From positions 2,410,501 to 2,474,500 of the forward strand of contig CM074760.1 in NCBI GenBank assembly GCA_037355855.1: 64,000 nt of DNA, read 5' to 3'. The stretch is from Pseudo-nitzschia pungens (lineage: Eukaryota; Bacillariophyta; Bacillariophyceae; Bacillariales; Bacillariaceae). The notes under the pieces are model-generated. The model searched no databases, was not told the DNA's origin, and saw only the letters and a list, made by a program, of their open reading frames with translations. Made by a program: the position numbers and the translations under genes. Shown one piece after another: positions 22,646 through 34,622 of the stretch (positions are counted from its first letter, which is position 1; each line of letters starts with the position of its first letter).

Positions 22646-23712
22646 TGTTGCGAGTTACATTGGATGGATCGAAATGCTGTTTGCGAGCAAAGCATAGCAA
22701 CCGGGGGATTCACAGAAAAGGGAAATCCGATGCCAAAACCATTGCCACTGCCGATGATAGCTCTGCGAGTACCGTGTCGCAAACCGAAGGGCATTGCGAC
22801 AAACCACGAGGACGGAAATGTACGGAACGGGAACCGAGCGAATCCGACAACAACAAGACGTTGGCATCTCAGTGTCTATCTCGGTGTCGCAAGAAATATG
22901 TTGTGACGGAAGAGAGCTCCGGTGTTGCATCCACCATCTACCCGGAAAAGTAGTCCCGCTGGAAATGCATGAATGTAGCGAATTTTGGATCGGAATCGAT
23001 CCATGCTACGGAATAATCTACCCACACCGGAAAGCACCTACAGGCATGCTAAAAAGTTCCCGGAATAAAGGGCTCAGTTACTATGAAAATGTAGGAACTC
23101 CGGCAGACTCATACGAATGTCACGTAGCGTAGCGTCGGATTTCAAAATAACAGGTGATGAACCTCTCTGCAATGCGTCCTCACTCGTTCTCCCGCATCGA
23201 CTTTCGGTTTCGGTCGTGTTCGGACTTCGTCGCAGACGTTTTTTTGTAGTGTACCGGTAGTTTCGTCTTTCGGCTGCGGTCATCGAATTGGTTGCAAAGC
23301 AGCAGTCGATCGACGGATCAAAACATTCTTCACACATTAGAATTGGGTTCGTATAAAAGAATGTTGCGGATTGGTTATCCTGTTATCAACGTTACTCTGA
23401 GTTCTTTCGATTTTATATCGATTGAGAGAACGAAAAACTAATGTACACGGATGCCTCTGAAAAGCGGGCTGAGAGTGCTTCGAAAAATATACAAAGAAAG
23501 GTTCGTTATGGAGAAAGATCCAGGACTCGAGCGGAAGCGACCAATCCAGTAGGGAACTTTACAATACGTACAAGGTATTTGCTCAAACTAGTTGGCAAAT
23601 CAGTACATTGGGGTGAATTCATCTCCCACGGAATTATGAAAATATGTCGAATACAGCAATGGGTTCCAGTTCACCAATATATTCATACATTGAATTACTT
23701 TTGTTTATTTCA
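22646..23712. other. intergenic between convergent bHLH and VPS33 genes
   Basis: No gene is supported. Short frames on both strands around 22650-22950 are by-products of GC-balanced composition. Confidence 0.4.
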
Positions 23713-26489
23713 CTAGCCCATTTGCTGAATAAGCTTGCTTCCGTTCAATACGCGGGTTGTGACTACAACAATGTGGTATGGAAAGCTCTCGCGTTTCGAA
23801 AGAAATCGAAGCGCTGCGATTTCCATGTAGGTAATCCCGCCCAGATACACCACTATAAGCGTTGGTTTTTTCTTGCTGCTATTTTTTCTATCGTTCAAGT
23901 ATTTCTTTCCGTAGGCACCCAACGACTCGAGAATAAGACCCCGGGAGGAGCTCTTGCTTTGCCGCTGTCTCCGCAAGGTTGTTGGCAGGTCGCGGGGAGG
24001 GTATGTTTGTCGCACGTCCAGGAGTCTGCCGCCACCCCCATTGTTGCTTCCACTGCTGCTGTTGTTGGCGACCATCATTTGAAACAAATCTTTCAAGATG
24101 TCATCCTTGTCGGAAGTATGCCACCCGTGCATCGCCGATTGAATCAATCGGACTGTCAGGGGCGCGTATCCGGAACTAACATAAGACACATCGTCCGGCT
24201 CGACCGTGTTAACCTCTGCATGGATCAAAATCAAATTTCGCTTGATGTTTTGAAACAATGACCTGCTGGTGCTATCCATGACGAAATTTGTGGCAAGATT
24301 TCCCTCCATCTTTTTGATCCATCCCATTGTTTCTAGATTGTGCAGGATGCAAAGGAACTCATAGCCATAGACCTGGACAATGTGCTGCTTTAGCTGGTCG
24401 TAACGACTTGCCTTTATACCTCCAGATGTAAGGGACTGCAGACAAAGCAGTCGGAGTAGTTTGTATGGTGGATAATTTTCGTAGATACACTCTTCAAGTA
24501 TGTCGTAGCAGGATTCCCCTTCAATCATCGCCCGTTCAGTGTTCCACTGCTCGCGGAAAGCGACATCTTCAGTTGTGGCCTTGATAAGCTCCGCCAAATG
24601 GATGTGGTTTGTAAGTGACCTTAAGCTTTGCGTAAATATCTGTATAGAAAACGATGGGAAGAAGCCAAATGAGAAAGGTAAAATTGAATCGGAGGTCAAG
24701 ATATTCACGCTTTTGCCAATCTTCAGCTATGTTGATAATCGTCCTTCCAATCTCATACACACAAGGCACTCACCGGAATTTGTTTGACGAACTGGTGTAT
24801 CTCATTCAGATCCTTCTTGGTTTCTCGAGATGTAAAATTTGCGTGACTTTCCTTGAGAGCAACTGCTTGATTCTGAAGAAAACTTCCAAACTTTTCAACG
24901 TGCTGGTCCCTAACCTCGGCAAATAGACTATCCCCTGCGTGGACACCTAGAGTAACAATTTTCTGGTTTTCAGCCGAATTCGTAGTTGTATCGTCGTCAA
25001 ATGGATTGTTCGAGTTCGATGACGACGGGTCGTTATCAAACGGGTTTGTAGACTTTTTCTTGTCATTTTGTTTCCTTTCTCCTTCTCTGCCATCTTCATT
25101 CCCCTCGTCGTCGGAGGGATTAATGATTTGCTCGGGAATCCCGATGAATCCACAATCAATTTCGACCAGTTCATCGAGTAGTCCCTCGTAAGTCAGGGGT
25201 GTGACCATTGGCGTCACCATATCCAAACGTCGATCCAACAGCATCATAACTGTGCCGTTATCGTCGTTTTCGTCCTCTATTTCATTGCCGCCCTCTCTGT
25301 CGCCTTCGTTTTCCTCGTCACCGCAATATTCCTCTCCGGCGTCGTTTTGGTTTTCATCGGCATAGCGCTCATCGACAGTCTCGTTCAGTAGTTTGCTCAG
25401 GACCTCTTCACCCCATACCCCTAGAGATTGAATGCGCGGAATCCTTCCCACAACGTCCTGTAGTTTGCGCAGCGCCCTAGAGGTCGTTTCTATCATTCCC
25501 GACGGCATCCCCCCAACGTTGCCCGCATCTCTAAGAGCATCCTCACATTCCAAACTGATTAGATCCGTCTCGAGGGGAAACAAATCGAGCTGCAAATTGG
25601 AAACACTGACACTGCTTGCATTTGGTGCTGCCGGGTTGTACACCCGATAGTCTTTCAGAACTTGGGCACACAGTGCCGTGATTTGGGGCACGTAAACAAT
25701 TCGGTGATGTTGTTTGTGTGTCCTTGTGGGGCCCCCAGCACCAGTCGCACTGCCACCGTCGGTATTTCCTTGGTTATAAAGATCTTCCGAGGAAGCCGCC
25801 GACGCGTTGAGAGCGCATCCCTTGATGCGACTAATCACCGCCATGGTTTGGTCCATATCCCACGGTCGGATGAAATAGGTAATGACATCCACGTGCTGAA
25901 AAAGTTCGTCGGGATGGCGAAAGAGATCGTCGTCTTTTGGGCTGCTGATCACTGCATTGGGTCCTTCTGCTCCCTCCCAAACAATGCGACTGCGTTGTGG
26001 CCGAAGCGGCCCTGTGTTGGAATTCTTTTGTTTCATCAAGACCTTGGTACCAATCACGTTGGTTTGAAGGTTTCTCGGCAAGGGAAAGGATGTTCTATCG
26101 TCCCAATTCTTGTTTTTATTCGCAGCAGCACTTCCCTTCGCATTTCCAGTCTTTCCAAAGCTTCGGGTGTGTGGATCTTGCAATACCTGCCGCATCAACA
26201 GTGTTCGGAGTGATTCTTTGCCAAAGACCAACAACTGCCGAAAGGACGCTTCTGTCGATGCCCCGTACTCAACAGCACTTGGACTATCCAAACTATCGCC
26301 ACCGGGATGGCTAAGCAAAAGCTCCATAAAGCGCTCTTTGTTGTCGATTCTCAGGGCGGCCGGGAGGGAAGGGATTGGATTCAACGCCGTCGGCGGTGGA
26401 AGAATGACGTGATCGGATTCATTTGTGCCGCCGGGAACTGCTCCGACTGGAGCTGATCTTGACGGGGATAGGGCGGCCACCGATGACAT
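23713..26489 (-). CDS. VPS33: vacuolar protein sorting protein VPS33 (Sec1/Munc18 family)
   Basis: Exon 1 is 26489-24774 and exon 2 is 24639-23713, with a 134-bp intron (GTGAGT donor, CTATACAG acceptor, phase 0), giving 880 residues. The frame continues 54 codons upstream of the chosen ATG but looks non-coding. Family blocks in order are RPWDMDQTMAVISRIKG, HRIVYVPQ, LFPLETDLISLE, VMMLLDRRLDMVTPMVTPLTYEGLLDE and, across the splice, KQIP/IFTQSLRSLTNHIHLAELIK. Then come KLLRLLCLQSLTSGGIK, YGYEFLCILHNLE and the late IVVYLGGITYMEIAALRFLS. VPS33 is the SM subunit of HOPS/CORVET that templates SNARE assembly at endosomes and vacuoles. The protein is about 280 residues longer than typical VPS33 because of Asp/Glu/Asn-rich inserts near residues 380-410 and 465-515. 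Confidence 0.93.
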
Positions 26490-27311
26490 TTTCTTCAATT
26501 TTGACGCTGTGTTCCGTAAGAAAAAAAAACCAAAGAGATTCTCCGTTGATAGTCTCGAAGCGACAAGGTTGGGGGTCACTCGTGTAAGTGAGTACCTGGT
26601 GGTGGGAAAGCTGAATTCGAGATTGAAAGAGAAAAAAAGAAACAGCAGCAATCCTTTATCTTATCCTTCGATCATTGTCGAGCATTGTCGATTGATTTGA
26701 TTTAAAAAAATCGAGAAGAGATCGGTCGGGAGATTATGTCCCATAACGCAAACATATGAATAATATCATTATATCATATTGTCGATACGTGTATATACAA
26801 CATCACGAAAGAAACAGAAGAACGTACGGTAAACCTTACAATACAAGTAAGATTAACCTTAGCATCCTGGAACTCACGCGGAACTCGGGACTAACGACTC
26901 ACTCCCAATCGAGAAGATTTTCTGTTCAAAAAATTTCCCTGACCATTTTTCTTCTCACAACGTTTTGACACGACCCTCAAGTTTTCGTCTGTGCAACGGA
27001 GTTTCGCCATTTTTGATGCAAACATGCCGAATAAGCACGTGGGAAGGACCCCAACGACAAAGGGAGTCAAACATTCGCTCAACCTTTCCGACCTTCCATG
27101 AAGTATCATGAAATTTGTGTTTTACACCAAAAGACAATGATCTTTTTCGCAATCCTATCATCCTCTTGCTGACCGGTAGCCTCATCTTGTGACATTCCAT
27201 TTTCTCGGAGACTTTTGATAGCAAAAGCCGTTTGTATTAAACTCTCGTCAATCAAGAACCAAGGAACTCAATTTCGGTATCTCAGATCTCGACTTGAGAA
27301 ACAATCCCACG
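26490..27311. other. divergent promoter region between VPS33 and the next gene
   Basis: About 820 bases between two divergently transcribed genes. No gene is seen. It contains GTACGGTAAACCTTAC-type words near 26825. Confidence 0.45.
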
Positions 27312-28133
27312 ATGTCGCCCAGTAGCAGCACTGGCGGAGAGTCCGCCACAGGAAGCAATGGAAGTTCAAGCCTTGAATCAAGCGAGATGCTCCACTCCCC
27401 CAAGCACCTCACTGGTAACGACGACAACGAGGATCAAAAAAGTGTTCAGAGCATGCTGAAAATGATGATGACAAAGAACGAATCACCACCATCGTTATTG
27501 AGTCGTTATGAGAGTGGCGACGACGAAAGCACAGCGGTAAGCGCTGTCAGCTACGACTGTATTGCTTTGGATTCCCTGAAAAACAGGATTAAGGTGAAAA
27601 AAGATCGTCGCAAAAAGGATAACGAACGTGACGTCGAGAGCGCGGTCGAGAGCATTGGGACCTACGATGCTGTTTCGTTTTCGGCCATGAGTAGGTTGAC
27701 GGCGTGGACCCGAGAGAGCCAAACGACTGGCAAACAAAAGCAAAAGCCATGCGACGATGAAGAAATAATGGTGGTTCTTGGTGACTGTGACGAAGACAGC
27801 GATTCCAAGACGACCGGATCGAACTCAACCGTAAAAACGGTTTCAAATTCTGCTTCTTTTCACTCGAGAAGCTCGTCTTTTCCCGATTCACCGAAACTAA
27901 GTCGACGATTCAAGAGTACGGTTGCAATTGCCCTGTGCCTTGGCGTGCTACTGATGATGGGAATCGGTGTCCTAGGTATTGCATTGCATGAGCTCAAGAA
28001 TGGTGATGGCGAACAGTTCTCTTTGTTTTCAGCCGACTTCTGGAGAGTCAAAGTCAAAAATGCTCTCACCTTCTGGAAGGAGGAGGAGCCTGGAAGAAAA
28101 GAATCTTCAGCAACGATCGATGGTCAGGAGTGA
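27312..28133 (+). CDS. single-pass membrane protein of unknown function
   Basis: A 273-residue protein from the ATG at 27312. A TTG 18 bases upstream keeps the frame open but is not a likely start. The first 200 residues are Ser/Asp/Lys-rich and look disordered, with several possible phosphorylation clusters. One clear membrane helix lies near residues 205-228 (TVAIALCLGVLLMMGIGVLG). A short tail of about 45 residues follows. The positive residues before the helix (KLSRRFKS) suggest an N-in type II topology. I do not recognise the family. Confidence 0.65.
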   Translation: MSPSSSTGGESATGSNGSSSLESSEMLHSPKHLTGNDDNEDQKSVQSMLKMMMTKNESPPSLLSRYESGDDESTAVSAVSYDCIALDSLKNRIKVKKDRRKKDNERDVESAVESIGTYDAVSFSAMSRLTAWTRESQTTGKQKQKPCDDEEIMVVLGDCDEDSDSKTTGSNSTVKTVSNSASFHSRSSSFPDSPKLSRRFKSTVAIALCLGVLLMMGIGVLGIALHELKNGDGEQFSLFSADFWRVKVKNALTFWKEEEPGRKESSATIDGQE

Positions 28134-28760
28134 GGATTACGTTTTTTTCATGTGACAACAGAGAGGTTGAGCCTGACCCAACTTTTCATGATTGCAAACA
28201 ATAAATACACGTAGTGTGTATTTCATATCTCTCCTGGACTGCAGTAATGTTGTATTATTTTTGTAACATACACGTACACGATGTTACTCATATTACTAGT
28301 ATAATACAGTAACCTTACCACTTTTGACCTCTTTTCGTCTTCAGAGAAATACTCCGAGGACAGGTAATTACTATGTATGCATGATAACTTCGCAATCATC
28401 TCTCGGCGATTTATTTTTTTCATCACTGTATTACTAAAGGTAAACCTTAACCTTAATATTGTTATTATTTAAGGGTTCTACCAGTAAATCACATCTTTGT
28501 TGACGGTGACAGTCATCACACCGTTTTCGTCTCTGAACTCAACAAGGCCATAGTTAAGAATTCATAATAAGACCCATGGCACAATAGATGTATTTGTACC
28601 CTCAACCCGTACGGACATTCGCTAGGAAAAACCGTTTCACAAAAAAATGCTTTGGGCGAAGGTTTTTATGTCAGAATTGATGTCAGTAAGGTTTACTCAG
28701 CACTGTATTTTGATTATTAATGTATCATTATTATTTCTTATTATTTTTTAATTCGTTCTC
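28134..28760. other. intergenic, no gene seen
   Basis: AT-rich sequence with AAGGTAAACCTTAACC-like words near 28440-28460. It is the presumed promoter of the kinase gene. Confidence 0.4.
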
Positions 28761-30497
28761 ATGTTTGACAGCGGTATGCAGAACGTGACGATAGACACAA
28801 TGGTGGCAGCGAAAGAAATAATCATGGCGGAATCACTCTCTGATTCCGAAGACAAATTTAGTTTTGACCAGGAGCAGGATGACAACGACACAGCTCCTGA
28901 AGATTTGGATCCGCACGGGGAACCAAATTCAGAAATCAGCGATAGCCATAGTATTTTCAACGGAATCTTTCCGAGCGACATACACGAGAAATATATTCCG
29001 ATGGTGGCAGTTTTGGGAAGGGGAAGTTTTGGCACCGTGAGAAAATGCAAGAATAAAGAAACAGGTGAAGTCTGTGCTCTCAAGACAATTGACAAAACGA
29101 AATTACCAGATGCGACACAACTTCGACGGGAGGTGGATATTCTCCTCGACGTCGATCATCCGCACATAATCAAACTTTATGATGTATACGAAGACGATAC
29201 GGTGAGTCTGAAATAAATTTGTATTTCGAATCTTTCCACCCAACCATGAAGTTGTTGTGCGTTGCAACCCACAGGCAACGAAATTGTCTTTGGGGTTCTA
29301 TTTACAAATTAAATCTAACAATACTGTCGTGCCTTCTCTATGGGAACATTCCAGAACATCTTCTTGGTTTCGGAATTATGTTCCGGCGGAGAACTATACG
29401 ATCGGGTGATCGAGAGAAACGCGGTCGAAAGAGGGACACTTTTCTGAGTTCACAGCGGCAAGAATTATCAAGAACATTTTGTCTGCGATCCAGTATTGTC
29501 ACGATGAGAAAAAAATCGTTCATAGAGACTTGGTACGTACGTGTTGGCGATTGGGAAACTATGGTGTTCTGTTTTGACATACTCTAAGACAATCGAATCG
29601 CTTATTCTTGTCTATGGGTCGACAATGATTTTCGTACGATGAGTACAGAAACCGGAAAACTTTTTGCTCACAGATAAAACAGACAACGCACAGGTCAAGG
29701 TCATCGATTTTGGGTGAGTATTCTGACAGTGCCCTCACTATGTACAATGGTGCTATAATGGTGCGACATTGTGACTATGGAACCCGCATGAATGCAGCTA
29801 AACCGTGCTCGAATCTCTCCCCCCACAATGCAGTTTAAGTCGTTACTCAGCAACACGTATGGAAAGTCAAGTCGGAACCATTTACTACGTTGCTCCGGAA
29901 GTTTTGTTTGGGGTACGTTCTATTCCTCTCATTCGATGCTCTTGATTCCTCTGCAGTATTTCAAAATTGTATTGGTATCCTCAACCAGTTGTTTTGTAGG
30001 AATATACTGAAAAGGCAGATATATGGTCGATTGGCTGTATTGCTTACGTCCTGCTTTGCGGTTTTGCTCCATTCAATGCTGGGTCCGAAAGCTGCACCTA
30101 CTCTATTGTGGAGGAGGGAATGGCCAAATTCCCATCGCCTGCATGGGATCGCATTTCCCCAGAGGCGATTCGCTTCGTCAAACGACTGTTGGAGAAGGAC
30201 CCAGACGCTCGTCCGTCCGCCGCGGATGCTCTCGGAGATCGATGGTTGCAACACAAACAAGTTCATCCTTTTCGGAAGAAGTGGCACGGTACATTTCTAC
30301 ACATCAAATCTCCCGAAGCAAAGGCAGTGGATCCAGCACGAAAGATTATCTACGCCGACAAAGAGAAACAGAACGCGTTTGCACGCTTATTTTCGAGGAA
30401 GAAACAAGAAAGCAATATTGCACGGAAGGTCAAATCCGTTTCGAGTTCCGACACAGGCAAGGTTGAAAAACGCACACCACGCTTTCATACGCGGTAG
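28761..30497 (+). CDS. CAMK-group Ser/Thr protein kinase, one frame break in exon 2
   Basis: Five exons: 28761-29201, about 29356-29529, about 29651-29713, about 29834-29910 and 30000-30497, all with GT-AG introns. An acidic N-terminus of about 75 residues leads into LGRGSFGTVRKCKN (glycine loop), CALKTIDK (ATP lysine), SELCSGGELYDR (hinge), KIVHRDL/KPENFL (catalytic loop), KVIDFG (metal site) and GTIYYVAPEVL. EYTEKADIWSIGCIAYVLLCG and a C-lobe ending in DARPSAADALGDRWL follow. The motif set is that of CDPK/CaMK kinases, but the tail of about 90 residues has no EF-hand. Between hinge and catalytic loop the frame breaks: GGG at 29433-29435 must lose one base to read GHFSEFTAARIIKNIL. The locus is either mis-assembled here or inactive. 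Confidence 0.75.
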
Positions 30498-30795
30498 TTG
30501 CATGTGCGATTTTTTTTCCGCTTTAGACAACCAAAGTCAAGAAGATGTGGACTTTCGATTGTTATACCATCGTTTTTATAATTCAACTGAAAGCAAATTG
30601 AATCTAATCTATTCTGAAGGGTTTGGAACGGATGACTTGAAGTCTTTAGTTCGGTAATTGTGTGGTATATTTAGAGCGCGTTGTTTTCTTGGGGGCCTAG
30701 AATTCGAAAACAACTACCATTCATTTGTCGATGTTTTTCTTGGTCACCGATTACTTTCCAAAGTCATTTGTGAATAAGCATCCCGTGATTGGCTC

Positions 30796-32782
30796 TCACG
30801 ATAGCTCATGATAACTGGTTGAGTGGTCGGTCAACCCCATTCCAACAGATTTTGCTTGACTATCCGTATCATTATCCGGATTATCATCACCGACAAATAT
30901 GGACTTTTCGATTATTTCTGTCTCACTGATATCACCCATTGATTTGCCAGCAGTTTCAGGCAATCTTTGAGCGCACTCTGCGGTGATAACGGACATAGCT
31001 AACACGATCCCGCCAATCGACAACAAAGAATTGCTTTCAGTAACGAAATACGGCGAGAGAAAACCGCCAAGTCGAGCCATAGCGTTGGCCGTTCCGTGGC
31101 CTGTAGTACGAATGTCTGTTGACAGCATTTCAGTTGTTGAAACCCACGTAGTGCAAGCCGCAGCCATCATTGCCATCCGAGCAATGAATGCGAGGCCAAT
31201 GAGTAAAAATCGATGGAATTTGCCTCCTTCAGCATAAGAAACAATGCCGAAAAGTCCCATCACAAAAGTCGCAGCACCACCAACTCTATACGGCACCGTT
31301 TGAGACGGAATCCGCCCAAACAGATCGACTGTGTAGAGAACCGCAATCAGGCCAAATATTTCAGAAGAAGCTGTGATAAATATCGCGGCGAAATCAAAGC
31401 CGTACGACAGTGACGATGATGCTCCATCAACATCATCGTTCATCATGTCTCCATTATCATTAACTTCATCGGTTGTAAAAACAATCGAAACCGCAATAAT
31501 AACACCATAGTACAGAAACCCTTCCCCAAACCATGTCGCCCATAACAACATGGTCACTCTTGACCGCTCGGGTGTGCTGAAGAGTTTCACAATATCTCCA
31601 GTTGTTTGATCAGAACTGCACAAAGAAGACTCTTTCGTTAATTCTCTCTCATTGTTCTTCTGAAAAATAGGAGATTGTGTTCGTTGAATCGCTGCAATGT
31701 CTTTCCAGCATATGATCAATCTCGTACCAGCTGGAAACAATTCCTTGTCGATGATATCTCTACTTATGCCATTTTTCAGTGCAGCAGATCTTAATATTTG
31801 TAGCGCCTTTTCAGATCCGGCTTCGTTCTCGGGATGGTCTGAGAATTTCTCCAGCAACCACCTTGGAGATTCTGGAACCAACCCTAAGCCCAGAACGGTG
31901 CTGACGAAACAAGGGATGCTGCACAAAATAACGAACAGTTGCCAATGACTTTCGTCAATCTCGGCAGCCGTATCCAATGTCAAGTAAGCCAAAATTGGAA
32001 CGCTCAACGTGCCCATCGTCCAGAAAAATTCTGATATCAAGTTAGCAAGGAAGAGTAGATGGTAGCGAATAATGAGGCAAGAAATAGACTTGGTCGAGAA
32101 AGGGACGACAAAGAAGTGATTTCCAAGGCAAATTCTTACCAATATACAATAGACTTTTCCCTCGTGCTGCGTTTGGTAGGAATTCCGACAAGGTGTCGAA
32201 GGGCACTGTCAAACCTCCGACACCGAATCCAACGAAGAACCGTGCAATGATTAGTTCTTCAAAGTTGCGACAAAAAGCCGTTGCGACACCCGAAACTGCA
32301 ATGATTGATGACGTGAAGGCAAATACCGGTTTTCGACCGAATTTGTCCGCCGCTTGTCCCAAAATCAAAGTCCCTAGCAACGCACCGGCAAAAACGATCG
32401 CTACAATGGAATCCACCTCGCGTTCCGACAAATCCCACTCGTGCTTCAATACGGTGGACAAAAAAGTCAATAACAGAACCTCCATCGCATCGGCCATGAA
32501 ACAAAGCCCCGCGGCAAGCAAAACTTGGTACTGGAAAGTGCCCGTCCCTATTCGCTCAATTGCATCGTCTATCTGGACGTAATATCGGTATTTCTTGGGC
32601 GAGGGAGGCGACATGCCTTCGTTCATATGTCGATGAGGAATTGGTTCGTCATGGTTGAAAGTGCGATCTTCTACGCGATTGGACACGTTCTCAAAGTTAC
32701 CCACAGCGTTTGATATTGACATGGTGCCATGAGAATTGAGAGAAAGAGGATACTCTTCGTCCTCTCTTTCTTCCGATTGCAT
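30796..32782 (-). CDS. MFS transporter, SV2/SVOP-like
   Basis: Exon 1 is 32782-32140 and exon 2 is 32030-30796, with a 109-bp intron (GTAAGA...TATCAG, phase 1), giving 625 residues. About 85 hydrophilic N-terminal residues precede the first helix. Loop 2-3 has the MFS signature GQAADKFGRKPVF, and the middle of the N-half has ARFFVGFGVGGLTVPFDTLS. The splice joins LLYIG to EFFWTMGTL, as expected for the SV2/SVOP branch. LVPESPRWLLEKF is the post-helix-6 motif shared with sugar and organic cation carriers. A second loop motif is VDLFGRIPSQTVPYRVGG. The protein should be a twelve-helix solute carrier; substrate and membrane cannot be inferred. The start of the gene faces a long intergenic region. 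Confidence 0.88.
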
Positions 32783-34622
32783 CAGTTTTGTTCAAATCGA
32801 GACGAACGGATTTGAATCGCGTTGGACGCCTTGATGATGAACTCTTGGTATGTTCGTTTGGTTGACACGTACAAGTACTTGTACGTAGATGCTTTGTAAT
32901 TCTTCCTCATTCTCTATCGGTGAAGACCGAATAGGTATCCATTACTTGTCGCTTGTCAATCTAATAGACACGAATTGATGGAATTCGCGGAACGCAGTAT
33001 CGATTTTGTGTACTTTGAAAATTAACTCGCCAAATATCCTGAATCCGATTTTGTCATACCGCACGGTATTACGATATTCAATTCCAAAGGTCTCACGCGC
33101 TTGCTGAGATTGGAATTTTCAGGAGAAACAGCAAACACTGAAAAAATTTTAGTCTAATACAACCAATGATCAACTTGCCATACGATTACATGACGTACGG
33201 TATCATAGCTCTCTGTTTATTTTCTGTTAATCTCTGTTAATTTCGGTTAATTCGCGTTAAAAAAACATCGATTTTTCAATAATTGTTACGCGTTTCGCAG
33301 TATTTCTCAGTTTTTTAAACTTCCACTACTACTAGTATCATCATTTTAATCTTGAACAAGAATGCAGAATCTTGTTGCACAAAGATACAAAAGTGAATTC
33401 TTTTTTCTGTTTTAAGTAATTACCGTACTCGTAGCTACTACTATTTGGTTTGGCATCTCCTGTATTCTGAAACATATCAAAAGCAAGTAACTTTGTGCTA
33501 TCTCTTTGCATAGCTTGCGTAGCAATACTGCCATGTTAGTATCTTTTTGGATAGAAATAGGAGTAGTACAGTGACTCAAAAACATGATTGCTGGTGTTTG
33601 CCCTCCGCAAATGGCAATCAAGAAGGGTGCAAGAAGGAATAAAGATGTAACAACTAATGCCACTCTATATTTTTCATGCCCATTACCTCATACATAGTAG
33701 TAATGATAATACTTTTGCCCCATTGCATTTTAGTACGTGATCATGACATCTTCTTGCTTGTTCTCAACAATGCTTTAAGCAAAGAAATTCATGGAACAAA
33801 TTTGCTATGACCTCCAGGTGACAGAAATTGCTTCTTGTTGGATTGCTTCATGTCGACAATATGATTGCTGTATGCTACTCTACGGTTTGAACCCATCAAG
33901 CCATGTTTGTATTGCAAGAAAGAAATGAAGAAAGCACAAGGAGACTGTGGGAAATCTAAAACTGCTACAGTGTTAAAAAATACCATGAGTAAGGCTACTG
34001 ACAGAAAACAGATTTCGATTGATTGTTGATTGATTCGCGAGTCTTGTTGACAAGCCGTACGAATGTGTAGGAACGGTACGTAAGGTTACTTATGATCAAT
34101 AATGCCAAAAAAATCGGGTCCCTGGAGTGCATCGTTGAATTAAAAGCGGAACATGATCATGATGAATAACATTGTCTAACTTAAAAGGTTACTCGTAAGT
34201 TACCGGTAATCCAAATGCCAGTCCAACCTTTGTTTTTAATTCGAAAGATACGAATGACGTCTTCGTACCTACCGTGTTCTCACTCTAACATACCGAACAG
34301 TTGCTGACTGGTTTGACAACAGCGACATCATACAAATCGTAGAAACAATTTTAAAATAATGAGGCTCTGATTATCGTCCGTTCCGTTCTGACAGATGCCT
34401 GGTGTAAATAAAACAACATGTGCTCTGAAAACTGAAAATACAGTATGTATTACGCATTCTGATGAACAACAACCGAGATCTTAGTCCTTAGAAAAGCTGT
34501 ATCCATCGCAGCCTCCGTGTGATAGTATCTTTCGTTGAGAATAAGGACGCTTGTTGTCGCATACGGTAGGCATTCCATCAGCTACCAGTTTTACTTGCCC
34601 CTGGAACACGGCAAACTGAGTC
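32783..34622. other. 1.8-kb intergenic, divergent promoters
   Basis: No gene is supported. AT-rich, with GTTAATC/TTAATTTCGGTTAATT short repeats near 33228-33260 and TACCGTA/GTACGG words. It separates the divergently transcribed MFS and histidine kinase genes. Confidence 0.45.
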
